This document shows positions 44,501-59,500 of a DNA stretch of 64,000 nucleotides, piece by piece. The notes beneath the pieces were generated by a model. That model did no database searches, was not told the DNA's origin, and was given only the letters and a program-made list of their open reading frames with translations. The stretch's first letter is position 1, and each line of letters begins with the position of its first letter. The position numbers and the translations under genes were made by a program. The stretch comes from Hermetia illucens (Eukaryota > Arthropoda > Insecta > Diptera > Stratiomyidae): the NCBI RefSeq assembly GCF_905115235.1, contig NC_051850.1, positions 26,537,010 through 26,601,009 on the forward strand, written 5' to 3'.

Positions 44501-47500
44501 GATGGTGTCCATAACAAGAACAAAGAGGAGTGGTGAGAGTGCGCTTCCTTGATGAACACCAACAGAGACACGAAGCGGTTTTGATACACCCGCCATACTT
44601 CGAACTTTACTTTTCGGATCGTGGTAGAGCAATTTAACCCAGCGCACGAGTTCTTCTGGCACTAAGTGTTGTCGTAAAGCATACCAGATGAATTCGTGTG
44701 GCACACAGTCAAACGCTTTCTCTAGATCCAGAAATGCAATGTAAAAAGGGTGATCCTACTCACGGTTTTTCTCCATGAGTAACGGCGCAGCGTGTATTGC
44801 GTCAGTAGCTCCGAAGTTTTTGACAAATCCGGCTTGATTCACGGGTATTTGAACAATTTGGCGAATACGGTTGTCAAGAATGCGTTCAAAAATCTTCATG
44901 GTATGGGAAAGTAATCGGTTTGGACAGTAATTTGAACATTCTGCTGGACTACCTTTCTTTTTCCATATTGGAACTGTGGTACTTTCTTGCCAATCAGATA
45001 GTGTTCTTCCTTCCTGAATAACCTGATTAAAGAATTCACGAAGCCACAATGTTGGGTCCCAGCTCTTCGCTTTCCAGAGCTCAGATGCGATGTCGTCAGG
45101 TCCTGTGGCTTTCCCCGATTTCATTCGTTTTATTGCTTCCTCGACTTCAGTTGCGCTGACAGTTAAGCCATTGTGTGTTTAACGTAGGTACCTGTCGTGG
45201 AGACTTAATCCTACGGTCCTCTTCAGACACGGATTGATTTTGTGACCACAATCAGAGCCCTGCTGAGACAAGCAACAACGGTACCAGTCTATACCAAGTG
45301 CATGGCTTAGCATTCATACTGGTGGATGCAAGAATTACCTAAATCTCTACCGAACTAAAGAGTACGGCACCCGTATTGAAACGCAACACCACGCCGAGGC
45401 CCGAAGGTCTCTTCTCCCTTGAGCATAACCACAACCACCATGAAACTCCCACTAGGGGCCCTACCGCAAATAATCAAGCTGTACTCACATACAACGGGAG
45501 TTCACCCGAAGTATGAGAGTCCTGGAGCTATCCCGGTTCCCATGGTACCAGTATACCCCTGGTAAGGTTTCGTGATCAATTTGCCACTTGAGATGAGTCC
45601 CCGTGCAGACTCGGGTCTGATCGCCCTAATTAAGCCTTTGGAGCATTCGCCTACTACATCACGGCCGTCAAACCAAAGTGAGTACAGCGTCTCCCGGTGC
45701 CACCACTATGGAGGTTCTCCTCGGCCACTTGGTTTTGGTTTGGCCAACAGGGTTGCCGCCCCGTCTTCCTCACCGCCACCTCTGAGCACCAGTTGCGCTG
45801 ACAGGTGGAACTGGTCCAAATGATTATGGAAGTGGAGAATGAGCAAATTTTTCAGTTGAAATCTGCTCGAAGTATTCTCGTCATCTAACTGTTGCGGCTC
45901 GGCGGTTGGTAAGCAAAGTACCGTTTTTGTCATTAACGTAACAGAAGTGTTCGATATCCTGTGTACGTTCGATACGGCTTTCAGTAAGTCGATACAGATC
46001 TCTCTCGCCATCCCGAGTTTCAAGTTTATCGTAAAGATTTTTGTAATAGTTCGCTCGGGTGACAGCGACCGCTTTCTTTGCTTCCCGGTTGGCATTCTTA
46101 TAAATTTGCCAATTAGCAGGCGTTTTATCATCGAGAAATTTGTGGTAGAGGCGTTTCCTTTCACCGACCTTTATTTCAACATCATCATTCCGTATCTCGA
46201 TAGATGTATCGCTTACCCGGCTTGGTGACCCCGAGGGTTGCAGAGGCCGCTTTGTGGATCGTGTGTTTCATTTGGTTCCATAATTCCTCCATATTCGTGA
46301 TGGTCGGCAATCGTATGAGTGAGACCGTTTCTTCTTTCTTCTCTGCAAGTCGCCATCATTTAATGCGGAGCGGGGCAGTGCGTTCCTCACGCCGTTTTAT
46401 CGGTGGCTTAATTCGCAGGACAGGCCGATGTTGAGGTGCGATGGTTTCATAGGGAACGACTTTGCAATCAGTGACAGTGGTAAAATGTCGGCGTCTTATG
46501 AGAATATAGTCGATTTGCGTTTTACTGTTCCCATTATAAAATGTAGGACGATAAGACAATCGTTTGATGAACCATGTATTCATAAGTACAAGGTCATTGT
46601 GTCCACAAAATCGATTATACGCTCGCCAATGAGGGTCCCCAATGAAACACGGCCCCATGGCACCTGTTACCGTCGGTTTATTCCCCTACATGTCCATTAA
46701 CGTCGCCGGCAATGATAATATAGCCGTCAGCAGACACGTGGCAAGTCTTTTCATCGAGAAGTTGCCAGAAGACATCTTTCTCGGCATCAGGTCTGTGGTA
46801 CGTACGTGGTGAAGTAGTGAATAGTGCGATCAGCTGATATAATGGTGAGCTTCATCAGCCAATCATCAAATCGTTCGACTTCTTTAATGGCATCACCGAA
46901 ACCCTCTGAGATGGCAATGCCAACACCATATTGAATATGCGCGTTACCAAAATAGAGAAGTTTATAGCCATTTTTACTGCGTTTGCGTTCAATGTCGCAG
47001 CTTTTAGTACCAGACCACCGGGTTTCTTGCAGAGCGCAGATATCAATGCGCCTTTTCCGAAGGGCTTTTGCGAGTTCCTCCGTTTTTCCAGTTAGGGTAC
47101 CGACATTTAGCGTGGAAACACGTATTTGTTTTGTTAGGACTAACTTGCTTACGTCCTGACGCCGTCTATGCGTCTCGTTCATTGACAGATATATGTAAAG
47201 GAATTACTCTCGTGATGACAAATACTGCCTTACCCGATGCAGTCGTGGATACGCTGGACACTCTCACTGTGACTTGATTTCGTGTTTAGGAAGGGTTATA
47301 CTGTATACAATACGTTACAAACCAACAACAAGTCTGGAAACCGGAAGTTAGACGTTTCAGATATAAAAGGTTTTATGTTTCCCTATGTGAGGAGCAATGA
47401 GTGCATGACAATTCCGGGTGTAAATAGTTCAGCCGTTTACACAAATAATTTAAACTGGAAAGAACTACAAGTACTAATCAGGAGCTTGCATTTGATACTG

Positions 47501-50500
47501 CGCACCCCGCGCACCCCCGTTTCATGCATGGGGAACCGCCCCTTTAAACTTCACGTCAGTTAATGTCACTTACAGCAGGCATGAGTTTTCATAGTTCTCA
47601 TATGTTCACCAAATGTGGTTTAAATCGGTGTAGACAGGCAGACAGTGAATCGATTCTAATAAGGTTCTGTTTTACACAAAATCTTAAAGAAACAAACGCT
47701 TTGCAAAATTCATCCCTACTTACTTTCGTCTGCAAAAATTCCAGGCAAGGAAGCTCCATAATACGCACCAATAAACCAGTTATAACGACATCATATTCCT
47801 TGCGAGGCCCACATTGCAAGTAGAGAAGGGTACAGCATAATTTTGAATATTTGGTGTGATAATCGAAAGAGTAAGATTCTCCTTTAAAGAATAATTTTTA
47901 ACTTGAAAAGTCAGGAAAAAACTCATGAAAAATTAAGTATTGAACTTACCTTCTTTCAATTTATAATCTCTGGGTGGCAACAGCTGAAGCATGAGAAGTG
48001 GGGATTTGATAGAATATGTTTTCTCCAATTTATCTTTAAGAAAATCGGAAAGTGCCAAGGCGTTTTGCTTGTTGGCATTCCCATAAATAAAACACTCAAT
48101 ATTTAAACGATGGAAAAAATCTTTTAAAAAATGGTCGAGATCCTTCAAAGTTGTGTCTAAAATTCAAAATCATTTAAAACAATTAAAAAAAAAAACTAAA
48201 GTAAAATCTGATAAATACCTTTCATTACATCCCCGTAAGATGCATTCGGATAGCATTTTTGTGTAATTAAAAAGTGGACACATGATAAGGCGTGCTTATA
48301 AGATTGCTCGGTCAATGCATTTTTTAATTGACGTATGCGCTCCTCTTTGAAAATTTCGAATACTTTCTGATCGACTTTGAATTCAAACAATTTGGTAATA
48401 ATAGATTTCAGAAGTATAGAAAGTTTGTGAGAATAGCCAGCGAATATGACCTGCAAAAATTCAGGTTACACGGATTAATTTTTCAAGTGGCGCGCAGGGC
48501 TTGCCAAAAGTGTAGCTAAAATCTGGAATTCCAAGAGTTGAAATCCAAAAATCTGGTTCAGTGAGCTCTTCAATCACATTATTAAGGAACCGTTTCAAAA
48601 AAAAAAGCCTTCCAGCAGAATTCCAACAAGTTACCGACTTTTTCGTTATATGACGAACCTAATTCCAATAAAGACGGTTCCGAGCCGGTAGAGAAAGGAG
48701 GAGAGATGAGTCACTACAGTGTATATGAAGGGGAAACCACCTGTCGTCTCAGATGGACCCTGATTCTGAGCATCCACTATTGACGCATCTTATACCCCAC
48801 TGAGCTAGGGGCTCCCTTTGGAGCCGGGGATCGAGAATTCACTGAACACAATTCATAGCCTGCCAATTTTGATATTTTATTCCTAAAACGTTGTCAACAC
48901 CTTGCAGAAGAATGAACTTATCGGTTGTCACCTTCGACTATCCTTCGTGGACGGTATACAAATTATTTTTTGTAATGTTCTTAGGGTCCTTGACAACGGT
49001 ACCGAAGGTCCCCAGAATGCTCACTTTCTCCAACTTGACCGAGAGTTCCTGCACGGCAAGTTGAAATTCTGAGAAAACATTGGGTACGATTAGATGATGG
49101 AAGTACGGAAAGTACCCCTTTCGCTATTGCGGTATTGTGATATTGTACCCCGAAAAGTCTGAAAACCGCAACCGTAAGGTACGCTCCTATGACCTGGAAA
49201 CCGGTTCCGGACAGGACACTGACTACAATATTACGATGCAGAATGAAGAACATCTCAATAGTACAGCGCTATGGACAACAGAGGCTTCCGATATAGAGGA
49301 GGAAGAAGTTTTCTATGGGCAACTGAATGCAGTCCCGGAGAGACTTCCCAAAGATGACATTGTGATCGCGATAGATAATATGAATGTCAAGGTAAGTTCT
49401 GACAACACCTAGCTCGGACAAGTGATGGTGAAACATAGCCTTGTTGATAGCAACGATAGCCGTGAGGGGATTTGCGAATTTCTGCAGTCTCCACCGCCCC
49501 GTCATTGGCGAGTCATTGATTGAGGAAAAAGAATGCCACAAGGCCACTTGGGTTTCCTCTAGCCGCTGGCGGACGGGCAAGGTTGGCTACATTGTGACCA
49601 CTAGTCGATTTAGCTCCCAACTTAATGTCGCTCGATGTATTAAGGATGCACTTTTGCTAAATTTTCCGAAATCTACAAATGCAACTTCCTCAACTTTAAA
49701 GTGGGGCTGTTCCAGGCTAATCTTATTTCTATGTTGCTATATGCGGGTAGTACATGGAAAGTGACCACCACTGATATAACGTATCGAACGGGTACTCTAG
49801 GCTGACATAATTTCAAACTAACTATATTGATGAGAAAGCCAAACTGAATGTCGATAGGCCACAATTCAAAAAAAGCAACAACTCCATCGCCCGCTATGCT
49901 ATCGAATGGAAATTACTGTCCCCAAATAGCTGACGAGTGGGTCGCCCCAGAAACACAAGTCGTAGAAGAGTGGAGATGGTGATGGATGTCAAGTTATGGC
50001 GGAAGCTGAAGAAAGGGGCGTAGAGAAACCATCTAGGTAATTATGTAGGCCCCTCTATTATATATTTAGCTTCACTCATTGTCTGTTCCTATTTTCAGTC
50101 CCCCAAAATTGGAGATCTGTCTTTTCCACTTCTCTCTTCAAGCTTGGCAACCTAAAAATTCATTGTAGACATCTCTTGTATTTGTCATCATTCTCGCTTG
50201 GACTATACTGTCGTTGGATATTTTGTAATGAGTATACTGCATGAGCTGATTAAACGTTAACGTTATCGCCGCCTCCTGAAAATGATGATATGATCCATAA
50301 TGCCAGTGAAAGCATTATTTTCTTTTATAACGCTTTGTGTGATTCCAGTTAACCCGTTGGGAAGTTTCGTGCCCACGTACTCGAGGAGGGGGATCAGACC
50401 CGAGTCTGCAAGGGACTCATCTGAAGTGGCTCTGCCACGAAGCCTCACCGGAGGTTATCTGGTACCAGGGGAACCGGGATGGCCCTCTGAGAGCATATGC

Positions 50501-53500
50501 TCTAGGAGAATTCCTGGAGGATGTGTTCTCGGCCCGGTTATTTGCGGTTGGCCCCCTAGTGGGAGTTTCATCGTGGTTGTGGTTATGCCTAGACCGCGGG
50601 CAGAGCTCCTCGGAGCTCAAGCGTGGAGTTGCGCTGCACAGCTCGGGTACCGTACCCCTTAGTTGCGGCAGAGGTGTTAGATAGGCCTCGCATCCGGTAT
50701 GAATGCTGAGCCTGCACTCAGTATAAACCAGTACCGCTGTGCTAGTCATGGCGGGGCTCTGATTGTGGTCACAAAATCAATCTGTGTCCGAAGAGGACCG
50801 TGCGATTATGCCTACACGGCAGGTACTCACATTAAACCCCCCAGGACTTTTATAACAGTTTGTGATGGTGAATATTGTTTTTGATTTCTGCAGGATTTTA
50901 TCTTCACGTGAGTACGGCTCGACTTTCTTGGAACTTTTGCAACCATAATCAATACCATAGTTTGCGTTATTTATTGCCGAGACTTGCTGCCACCAGAAGC
51001 ACAAGGTCTGATTTTAGCTTCCCATAGGGTTCACTTAAGAAGTCGCTTGAAAATGAAAACGCTGAGGGACTTTTCAAAGCTTGACGACAAATTTATTTTA
51101 TTTTTCCGTTCCAGTTAACACCTCCTAGCCAAAACCCTTGGCATGACTTTCCGAAGTAATCACATATGAGCTGAATTGTAAGAGAAATAATTGCAGCCTG
51201 TGGAGAATAGGAGTCCCTCTATATTACCCTGTTCCTTGTGCTTAAGAATACACTCAAACTTTTCAAAAAATCGTTGCTTGTCGAAAATGGCGACTAAAAG
51301 CGCGTGGGCGGGCATCCTGCAAATTTTGAAGCTTTACTGCTATTGAAACGCCAACAACACCTTGGATAGGACTGACCTCACGCCGAAAGCCATTGGCTAT
51401 AAAAAACGGACTATGATTTTTTACTGGAATGTGCACACACTTGACAACGGTGGCGACGATCCTCAGAATACTTTCTGCAACTCGAGCGAGAATTCCAACG
51501 AAGAAAGATTGTGGGACTTTGGAGAGTATTCCTCTCCCTCTTGCCACGCCAATGGTTACATGCGTTTTTACTCTGGAAAACTGAATGGTAGCTGACACGA
51601 AACCTCTCTCCACCTGGGAGTCGGTTTCTGACACACTTCTGACTGCAAGATTCCGGTCCAGGTTAAGGAATATTATAATTGTGGAGTGTTATGGTCTAAC
51701 GGAGACTTCCAATATAGTGGAGAAAGATGTTTTCTACGAGCAATTACACAAGAGTTCAGGGGAGGTTTCCGAAAGGTGACATTGTGATCGTAATAGGTGA
51801 CCTGAATACCAAGTTCTTACCACAGTTTGCTCAGACATGTGGTGCGAAAACACAGTCTTGGTGGCCATAATGATAATAGTGGGTTGTTTGTGGATTTCTG
51901 CAGCTTGCGCAGCCTTGTCATTGCTAGCATCGTGTTCAAGTAGAGAGCCTATAAGGTCAGATGGGTTTCAACTGACCGGCGCCATATGAGGAATTAGATT
52001 GCCTACTTTGCGATTAGCAGTAGATTTAGGAGTTGCCTCCTGACGATGATCAGCAATTGAAAAGGTGTACGGAACCGTATCACATCCGGTGAAGTTCTCC
52101 CTCTTTCAGATGAAATGATTAGACACCGTAACATGCGGGTACGGACTGTTCCTTCAAGCTGGGCTTAACGGTCTCCCGAACAGTTATTAATTGCTGCCCT
52201 TGCAGTTATTGCAGATATGCTACTTCTACTCATACGGAAATCTTTGGAATCCGAGACCTTTCCCAGAGAGTAGAAGAAGAGGATAATCGTGACCGTTAAA
52301 ATTTCAAAGAATGGTATCCTTTTTGAGTTTGACAACTGAAGAAGTATTTAAGTGCTCCTTGTCTTCGTAAAGATAATAGCTCAAATAATCCTGGAACGCA
52401 GCAAGGGACATCTCGAAGCTTGATCGTCAGAGAACAGGTTGGCTTCTGTTCCGGATTCTCTTGCATGGACCACATCAACACCCTATGGACCATTCTGGAA
52501 CAGTCCGTGGAGTTTAAGTCTTCGCTACACCTGCATTCATCAATTTCGAGAACACTGTCGAGAGCGGCAATTGGGAGTGTATCTGGAATGCCCTAAGCAG
52601 GTGCGACATTATAGATAAACTAAAAGCTATTATCAGAGCGACATGAAACAGTGCAGAATGTCACGTGCTGCATCAATGTAAAATCTTAGAACAATTTGGG
52701 GTCCAAAGCGGAGTTGGCCAGGGTTGCATCTTGTCACCGATACTATTTCTTCTTGTTATCGGTGACGTTCGGTGTACTGCCTTGCCTGCAGGATGTGGAG
52801 GAATTCAATAGACTACGACATTTGTCTTTAAACACCTCGACTACGCTGATGACATTTGTTTGCCTCCACACTGCTTTCACCGAGTGATGGATCTGGGCCA
52901 AATGGCTTTGGATTTGGAAAGAGAGGGCAAGTATAGTTGGACTGAAGACAAACACCAACAAAACCTAGGCTCTTAGTCTGACAAGTCATTGCGCTCTCCC
53001 TATTTGCATTAATGGGCAGAGCATCGAAGGCGTCGATCAATTTGTGTATCTCGGAAGCGTGGTTTCTGCCGGCGGTGGTACCAAAATGGATGTTGTAGAC
53101 GCATTAACAGCGATAGATCTACTTTCGTTGCCCCGTCTAAAATTGGGGTTATCTCAATACCAAGATCATGAGACTGTTCTGTGCTAATGTTTTTTCTGTG
53201 TTACTATATGACAAGCACATGGAAAGTGAACCCCATCGTTACTCAAAATTTCCAAGCCTTCGTGAACATCTGTTTGCGACGTATCATCTGAGTATGCTGG
53301 CCTGATACTATTTTAAACGAAAAACTTGATTGGCCCACAGGAGTATCATCCGTACATGACGACAATTATATTGGCGACTATGCCATGTAGTGAACTGTTC
53401 TATCCTAATATGGCTGACGGACGGTTCAGTGGAGGCGGAGTGTAGGCGTCTTTAGAAGTTCTGAGCTCAAGCGCATCTCAGCGAGCGCTACCGCGTAGGT

Positions 53501-56500
53501 ATGGTTCGGCGCGCTATACCTCACCAAAGAAAAAGGGAAATCATATATTTTACCAAAATATTTATCTATAATTATTTGTCTCTATTCTGTGCTCCCGAGA
53601 AAACTCTCGATCCGGGGGGAATCGCCAACCCCCTTCTTGGCAAGCCTAGTTGGAGCACGTATCATCAAATCATCAATAAGAACCATATCAATTGGGTGTG
53701 TTAAGAACTGTAATTCTATCGACGCGACATACGCCAAGTTGTTACTCAAGCAGGAAATTCATCCTCACTGTATTACCTTTCTGGATCTAAAAAAAATCTT
53801 TAGTCTGACATATGCTCTGACAGTATCTAGTTCCAAAGGAACTCATTCGTTAGTTGAAGTACTGGGATTCGAAGAACAGGATTGAAAGTGTGGCAGCTAC
53901 ATAAAACCAATCCGGGGTTTCATAGGCGTTCACTAAAGAAATGCCCTTTCTCCACTCGTATGGGGCGTCTAATACCTAGTGACCTGCAAAGCCCATGTTT
54001 CTCTAGCGTCTCACAAAAAGCCTATATTGAAGAACTGTCGCCCATTATGGTTCCGACTGATGTATAGTCACCAAAGACAATGAAAGATAAGAAGTTGTAC
54101 ATGAAGCCCTTCGTTAGCTAAATTATCCTGAACATCCAAGTCGATGCAAAAAGCCAAAGATCGGTCAAAACAACCGTGACTTGACATGCTGGACAGTGAT
54201 TAAAAGTTTCTTAAATTCACCCTGATGAGGCTTAACATCGTCAGAAGTGGTAAACCTTATTCATAAGAGCCGACTCCACTACCGAAAGACCTTTACTTCT
54301 AAACGGACAAAATTGATAATTGAACATACCTAAATAAATAAGGACGAATAATACAGAATGTACCCATTGTGGGAAAATCGTGATTGAGGCATATTTTATG
54401 GTCATGAGGAGAGCTGACTTGCTAAGGCTATTGATCTGAGTATTGATGTCGATGGGGAACGACTAAAAGGCCGAACGAAACAACGATGGTTTTCTACCCT
54501 GCGTGGTGATTTGACATCCTGTCGACTTCACCGAGATCAGGCCTATGACCAGAGAAAATGGCTTAATCAATCGAAACGGGCTGACCACTTACTCAACAGG
54601 ACAAAGGCTAAAGTTGAAGAAGAAGAAGGAGGATATGGGACACAAGTATAACTGATATTCTTTTTTTATTTAGATTTTAACTCAACTCCCGAAAATTACT
54701 AAAAAGATCCTTACCTTTATCCCAGTCAAGCTAGGTGCCATCGAAAACTGCAATCCAGCTAAATTAATATAAAATAAAATTTCATATACTGAATCTAAAA
54801 ATATAGCCACAAACATATGCATTAAATTTGAAAATATCTCATCATCTGCCACAATAGGATTTGAAAATTCGATATGCATATATGTTTTCGGAGTTTTCAC
54901 TTCAAAATTTTGCTTATACCACGTGCGCAAACATGGTGAATCGAAAATTATTACAGGGGTCGGATGGGCTGGCATTTCCTTCGGGAATATCGTGAAGTCA
55001 GTTGGTATGTAGGGGTTAGGTGGAGGTAGATGGAATACGTTATTCGCTCTGCTCTTTTCCCATTGCTGCAAGAAAATACATTAGATAAATTTCATCCGAG
55101 TGAGGTTCACCAATAATTCCGAAATTTTTGAATTACTTGAAGAAGCGGCTGCGGTAGAATCTCTTTACGAAATTTCGTTTTATATATGGGTTCAACTTCA
55201 TATGTAGTCGGTTCGTATTTCTTAGCAACTAGGAATATCCTGCATTGAGAAGGTCTCAGCGCATTGATTAGATCTTTGAGCAGCTCTGGTCGCCATTCGA
55301 TATTCAGTGCTGGACCCGTTATAAGTTCCTCCATGGGATAGAGCTAGCAATTGCAAATTCTAATGAATATCGTCTGAAGAGTTCTAGGTTGCCTAGGCTG
55401 TGTAGTAACCTATAGTTACCTGCATCGCATGCACCAAATGAATGACAAAGGCCCTCGCGTTCTGCCTCTCCCCATGTCTAAAATCCAAATCCTGAATATT
55501 GGTCATCTCATCAAAAAGCCATTTTTTGGGACCCTCGTTACGCAACATCGTCATGTATTCAAATACTAGCTGGATTATTTCGTCCACGTGCTCAAGACCG
55601 TCTTCTGTTAAATTGATTGAAATCTCCAGTAGCCCAAAGGAATATGGAACTTTCAAATGGTTTGCGCATATCCTTTTGTTAAATGTGGACATAATTTGAA
55701 ACAGGAAATTTAACAAAGGCTTCAACCCGTCACTCACTTGTTACTCCAATGTCGCTCTCTTAACTGCGAAAATATACTACCCTTTCCCTGATGCTCGATA
55801 AGACGCGTTACATACTCTTCCGGCTATTGATGAAGCATTCCCCAACTTTATACTAAATAATAATATAATTACCTCAAAATTGTACTCACCCTTGCTCGGA
55901 AATGTCGTGTGAAATCGTCCGTTGTGAAGCTGATAACAAGCGACCTATAATCCTTTATGGGAGTTACATAGACTTTCGTTCCATATTCCTCTGGCAGATA
56001 AGGTGGACTGGTCCACACCATGTGTTCAACTTTTTTATTTTCAATTTCCGAGAATTTGGACACCACCCATTCTTCAAGCTTGTCTAAGGATTCTGAAAGA
56101 GATTATCAGCTATAGCAAATGCAAAGACACCGCTTCATTGCGCTTGTTAATATTTAAATACAATTTTGGGTGGGAGCAGGGATGAGATTAGGGACAAGGC
56201 ATAGGGTAGGATACATGCCGGAAAGAGTTGGGAATAGGAAGCTAGGGACAGGGCGTTTTTGTCAAACCTACGCAGGTGACTTCATACACAGGGAATGGAA
56301 AATTTCAACGGAAAAGACGGCAATGGTCTCAGTTCCCCGGTCATCTTCATGTTCCTGTGAAACACAAGTTTTCCACTTTTCTAGAGATTAAAGGATGATT
56401 TCAGCAAATCTCACCGAAATAGGAACTCAGACCTGGCGTTGTAGGACCAGCATGGCCTCGGGATCGCAGAATGGAAGTAAATCTCGAGTTCCGCGAAGGG

Positions 56501-59500
56501 TACATCAAAAATGTCCGCACTACGTGTGTTATGGGACGATGCGATACGGAAAGTAATATCCGAATAGGCGGAGCAGTCCATCAGACAATTGCAGAGTTTG
56601 AAAAGAGTACACATATCAAGGAAGATACGGCGTTGCTGCAAGGAGGAGAGATTGAGAGTGCGAAGTCGTGATGGATAATCAACCCGTGGAAGGTTCTTTT
56701 TGTGAAAGAAGGTGCGGGAGAATTTGCGTTGTACAACTTCAAGAATGCGGCAGTCACGAATGCGGAAGGGGGACCAGACTACACAGCAATATTTAAGGAT
56801 GTTTCTGACAAGGGAATAAAAGAGTGTAAGGAGGGCTGAATAGAGGTAAAATCGGAGGAGGAACATAGGATAAAATCAGACATGTTGGAAGCTCTATTGA
56901 TGATGTCAACGAAGTGGGAATTGAAAAGAAGTTTGTCGTCGAATATTACACCCAGGCCTTTGAAGGAGGTCAGTAATGAAAGGGGTTGTCCACTGAGAGA
57001 ATAGGAAAAGGATGTTGGAAGGATTTAAGCAAGTAGCACATCCAGTGGCATTTGTTGACATTTAGTGTTAGCTTTTTGACTCAACACCAAGGGACTAAAT
57101 TATCAATGTTGGACTGTAAGAAAGCACAGTCCAGCGGAGACGAAACAGAGGCAAACAATTTAAGGTCGTCTGCACAGAGCAGGTGAGGATGGAGGCGAAG
57201 TCATTGATTAAAAATAGGCAGAGTAGCGGGCCAAGTATAAAGCCTTGAGGAACACCAGAGGAAAAAAGGACACTACAAAACGAGATAAGTAACCATGAAA
57301 AGAAACTTTGCAGGAACGGTATGAGAGATAGGAGGAAAGCCAGGAGATGATTAAAGCATTTGCCAACAAAGTTGATAAAGAAGATTTGAAGCCGTAGATC
57401 TGTTTCACGAAACCATACTGGTCTTTGACAGTAAAGTGGCCAAAGTGCGCGGTCAACTAGTCGTTGACGAATCTTTTCAGGATTTTGGAGCAAGAGAAAA
57501 GAAGAGAAATGGGCGGCAGTTCACAGAGAAGAGTCTCCGCTCTTGAGGATAGGGATGATAAGGGTCTCTTTCCAGAGATGGGGAAAGTAGCATTCTTCTA
57601 GATTTTGTTGTAGATTATACTCAGGGGGAGGGAAATGTGTTTTATACTGTTAAGGACGAAGAGGTTAGGAAGCACATCGGGTCCAAGTCCGACATTGGGG
57701 CCAAGATTACCAAAGAGGAACTCAACCAAGTAAGGCGAAAGGAGAGGAATGGCCAAAGATTCAGAGCAGTCTGCATTTATGAGAGGTGTAGAGGATGGAG
57801 CGCTCGAGGGAGAAAACACTGAAGGAAGTTTGTACAGAGAAGGTCGCAGGATTTTTGTGGGGAGTTGGCAGTGGAGTCGGCGAAACTGATTGAAGAAGGG
57901 AGAGATTGAGTGGGATTACGAGAATTGCGAGCGTGAGAACAAAAGGATTTTAAGTTCAACGCTTCTACACGCTTTTCTGACCATTGAAATCACAGTATAG
58001 CATATAGCCTTAAAGGGAGCAAGGTTGGCGTCATTCTTAGAAGCCCGACACTTCTTCCGCAGTGTATGTTTCAAGCGAATGTTAATAAGAATTTCCATTG
58101 TGAACCAAGTTGGGTACGAAGGTAGGCAGGGAAGGGAAGAAGGTCCTTTGCAGAAGGAGAAGTATCCTTAGGATTTCCACCCATCTAGGAGGCTAAATAT
58201 TTGCGAATAAGTCGAGAAGTGTGCAATTGAAGTCAGATTGCTCATCGATAATGGACCGCGCTTGAAGATTTTTGTTGAGAACCATAGGATGGAGATAAAT
58301 CTCTTCTTCCAATCTGTGGGAAAATGGACGTTGAGAAGGCAGTAGTTGATAATTGAGAAAAAAAAATTTAAAATGTTTGGAGTACATTTTTTAGGACTAT
58401 GGAGGGGCGTGCCTGGAACGATGTCTTGAGAGTATCAATTTCTAAATAGTTTACGCTGAAAGGTCTTTCTGTGTTTGATATCGCCAAGGGTGGAATGAAA
58501 CTAGTTTATGGTAGTTTAAGAAGCGAGGCGGAATCAGTTCATTGCATATTGCTGAATTACTTCAGTATATCGGCGAACTGGCTGGTCGATAGTGTCGTTG
58601 GATACCATGAGGTTGGATGGAACCAAGAACAGATCGAGTCTGGATTTAAAGATGTGGTTGGTACGTTTCCAGTTCTTCTTCTGGAAATCCCAAAACGCAT
58701 GGCGGGAGACGGGTTCCTCGCCATGGATAGATGTGCCCACTTTAACCTTCAGACGAACGACGAAATATTGCTCAGATACAACCAGGTGAACTCTCAATGC
58801 TAAAGATACGCTTGACTTGTAGAATAGAGTCTGTATACTCTGAATTACGAGCCCTATTGGGTTAGAAGGTATTAAAGCAGCGCATGAACTAGCTAGGAAA
58901 AGAGTAAGAACGACGCTCTATGTACCAGAGCCTTTGTGTTTAATGGGAAAAGAGAAAAGAGGAACGGTTGAAGGAACAGTTGAAGGAACTATACTGGATG
59001 AACTTACCAAGAAACTATCAGTTCAGAGTGGTTGTGGGGACATATGAACCAAAGTGCTTACAGAATTGTTTGAATTACAACAAGATAAACTTTAAAATTA
59101 TAGATCGCTACAGACTATATGGTTCTAGCATCTGAAAAAACTAGGGATATCTGAGGACGTTGTATGAATATTCTTTGAGGAGAGCAGTGAAACCTTAGTG
59201 CATATCCTGCGACTCAGATTTTAGTGTGCTCTTGTTCCGAGATACAAGAAAATTTATGATTTAAAGCGGCAATCAGGATTCCCCATTTCCCGGCTATTTA
59301 TATGACTAACCACCCATGTGAAGACATGTTCTCAGTGATAGTTGAATAAATATCTCAACAGAAAACAAAAAAAAGCAAATTGTAAGGTTCACCTTTCCCA
59401 AGTACGACTAGACACATCAAATTGGCTGAAAAGTACTTTTTAAAGAAATCCATCAGCTCGTCTCTAACATTGATGCCCATCTTCTTCGGTATTGTTTCCA

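Noticed and set aside
48328-48519. 63-codon + strand frame
   Set aside because: It is the complement of IDE exon 48219-48450.
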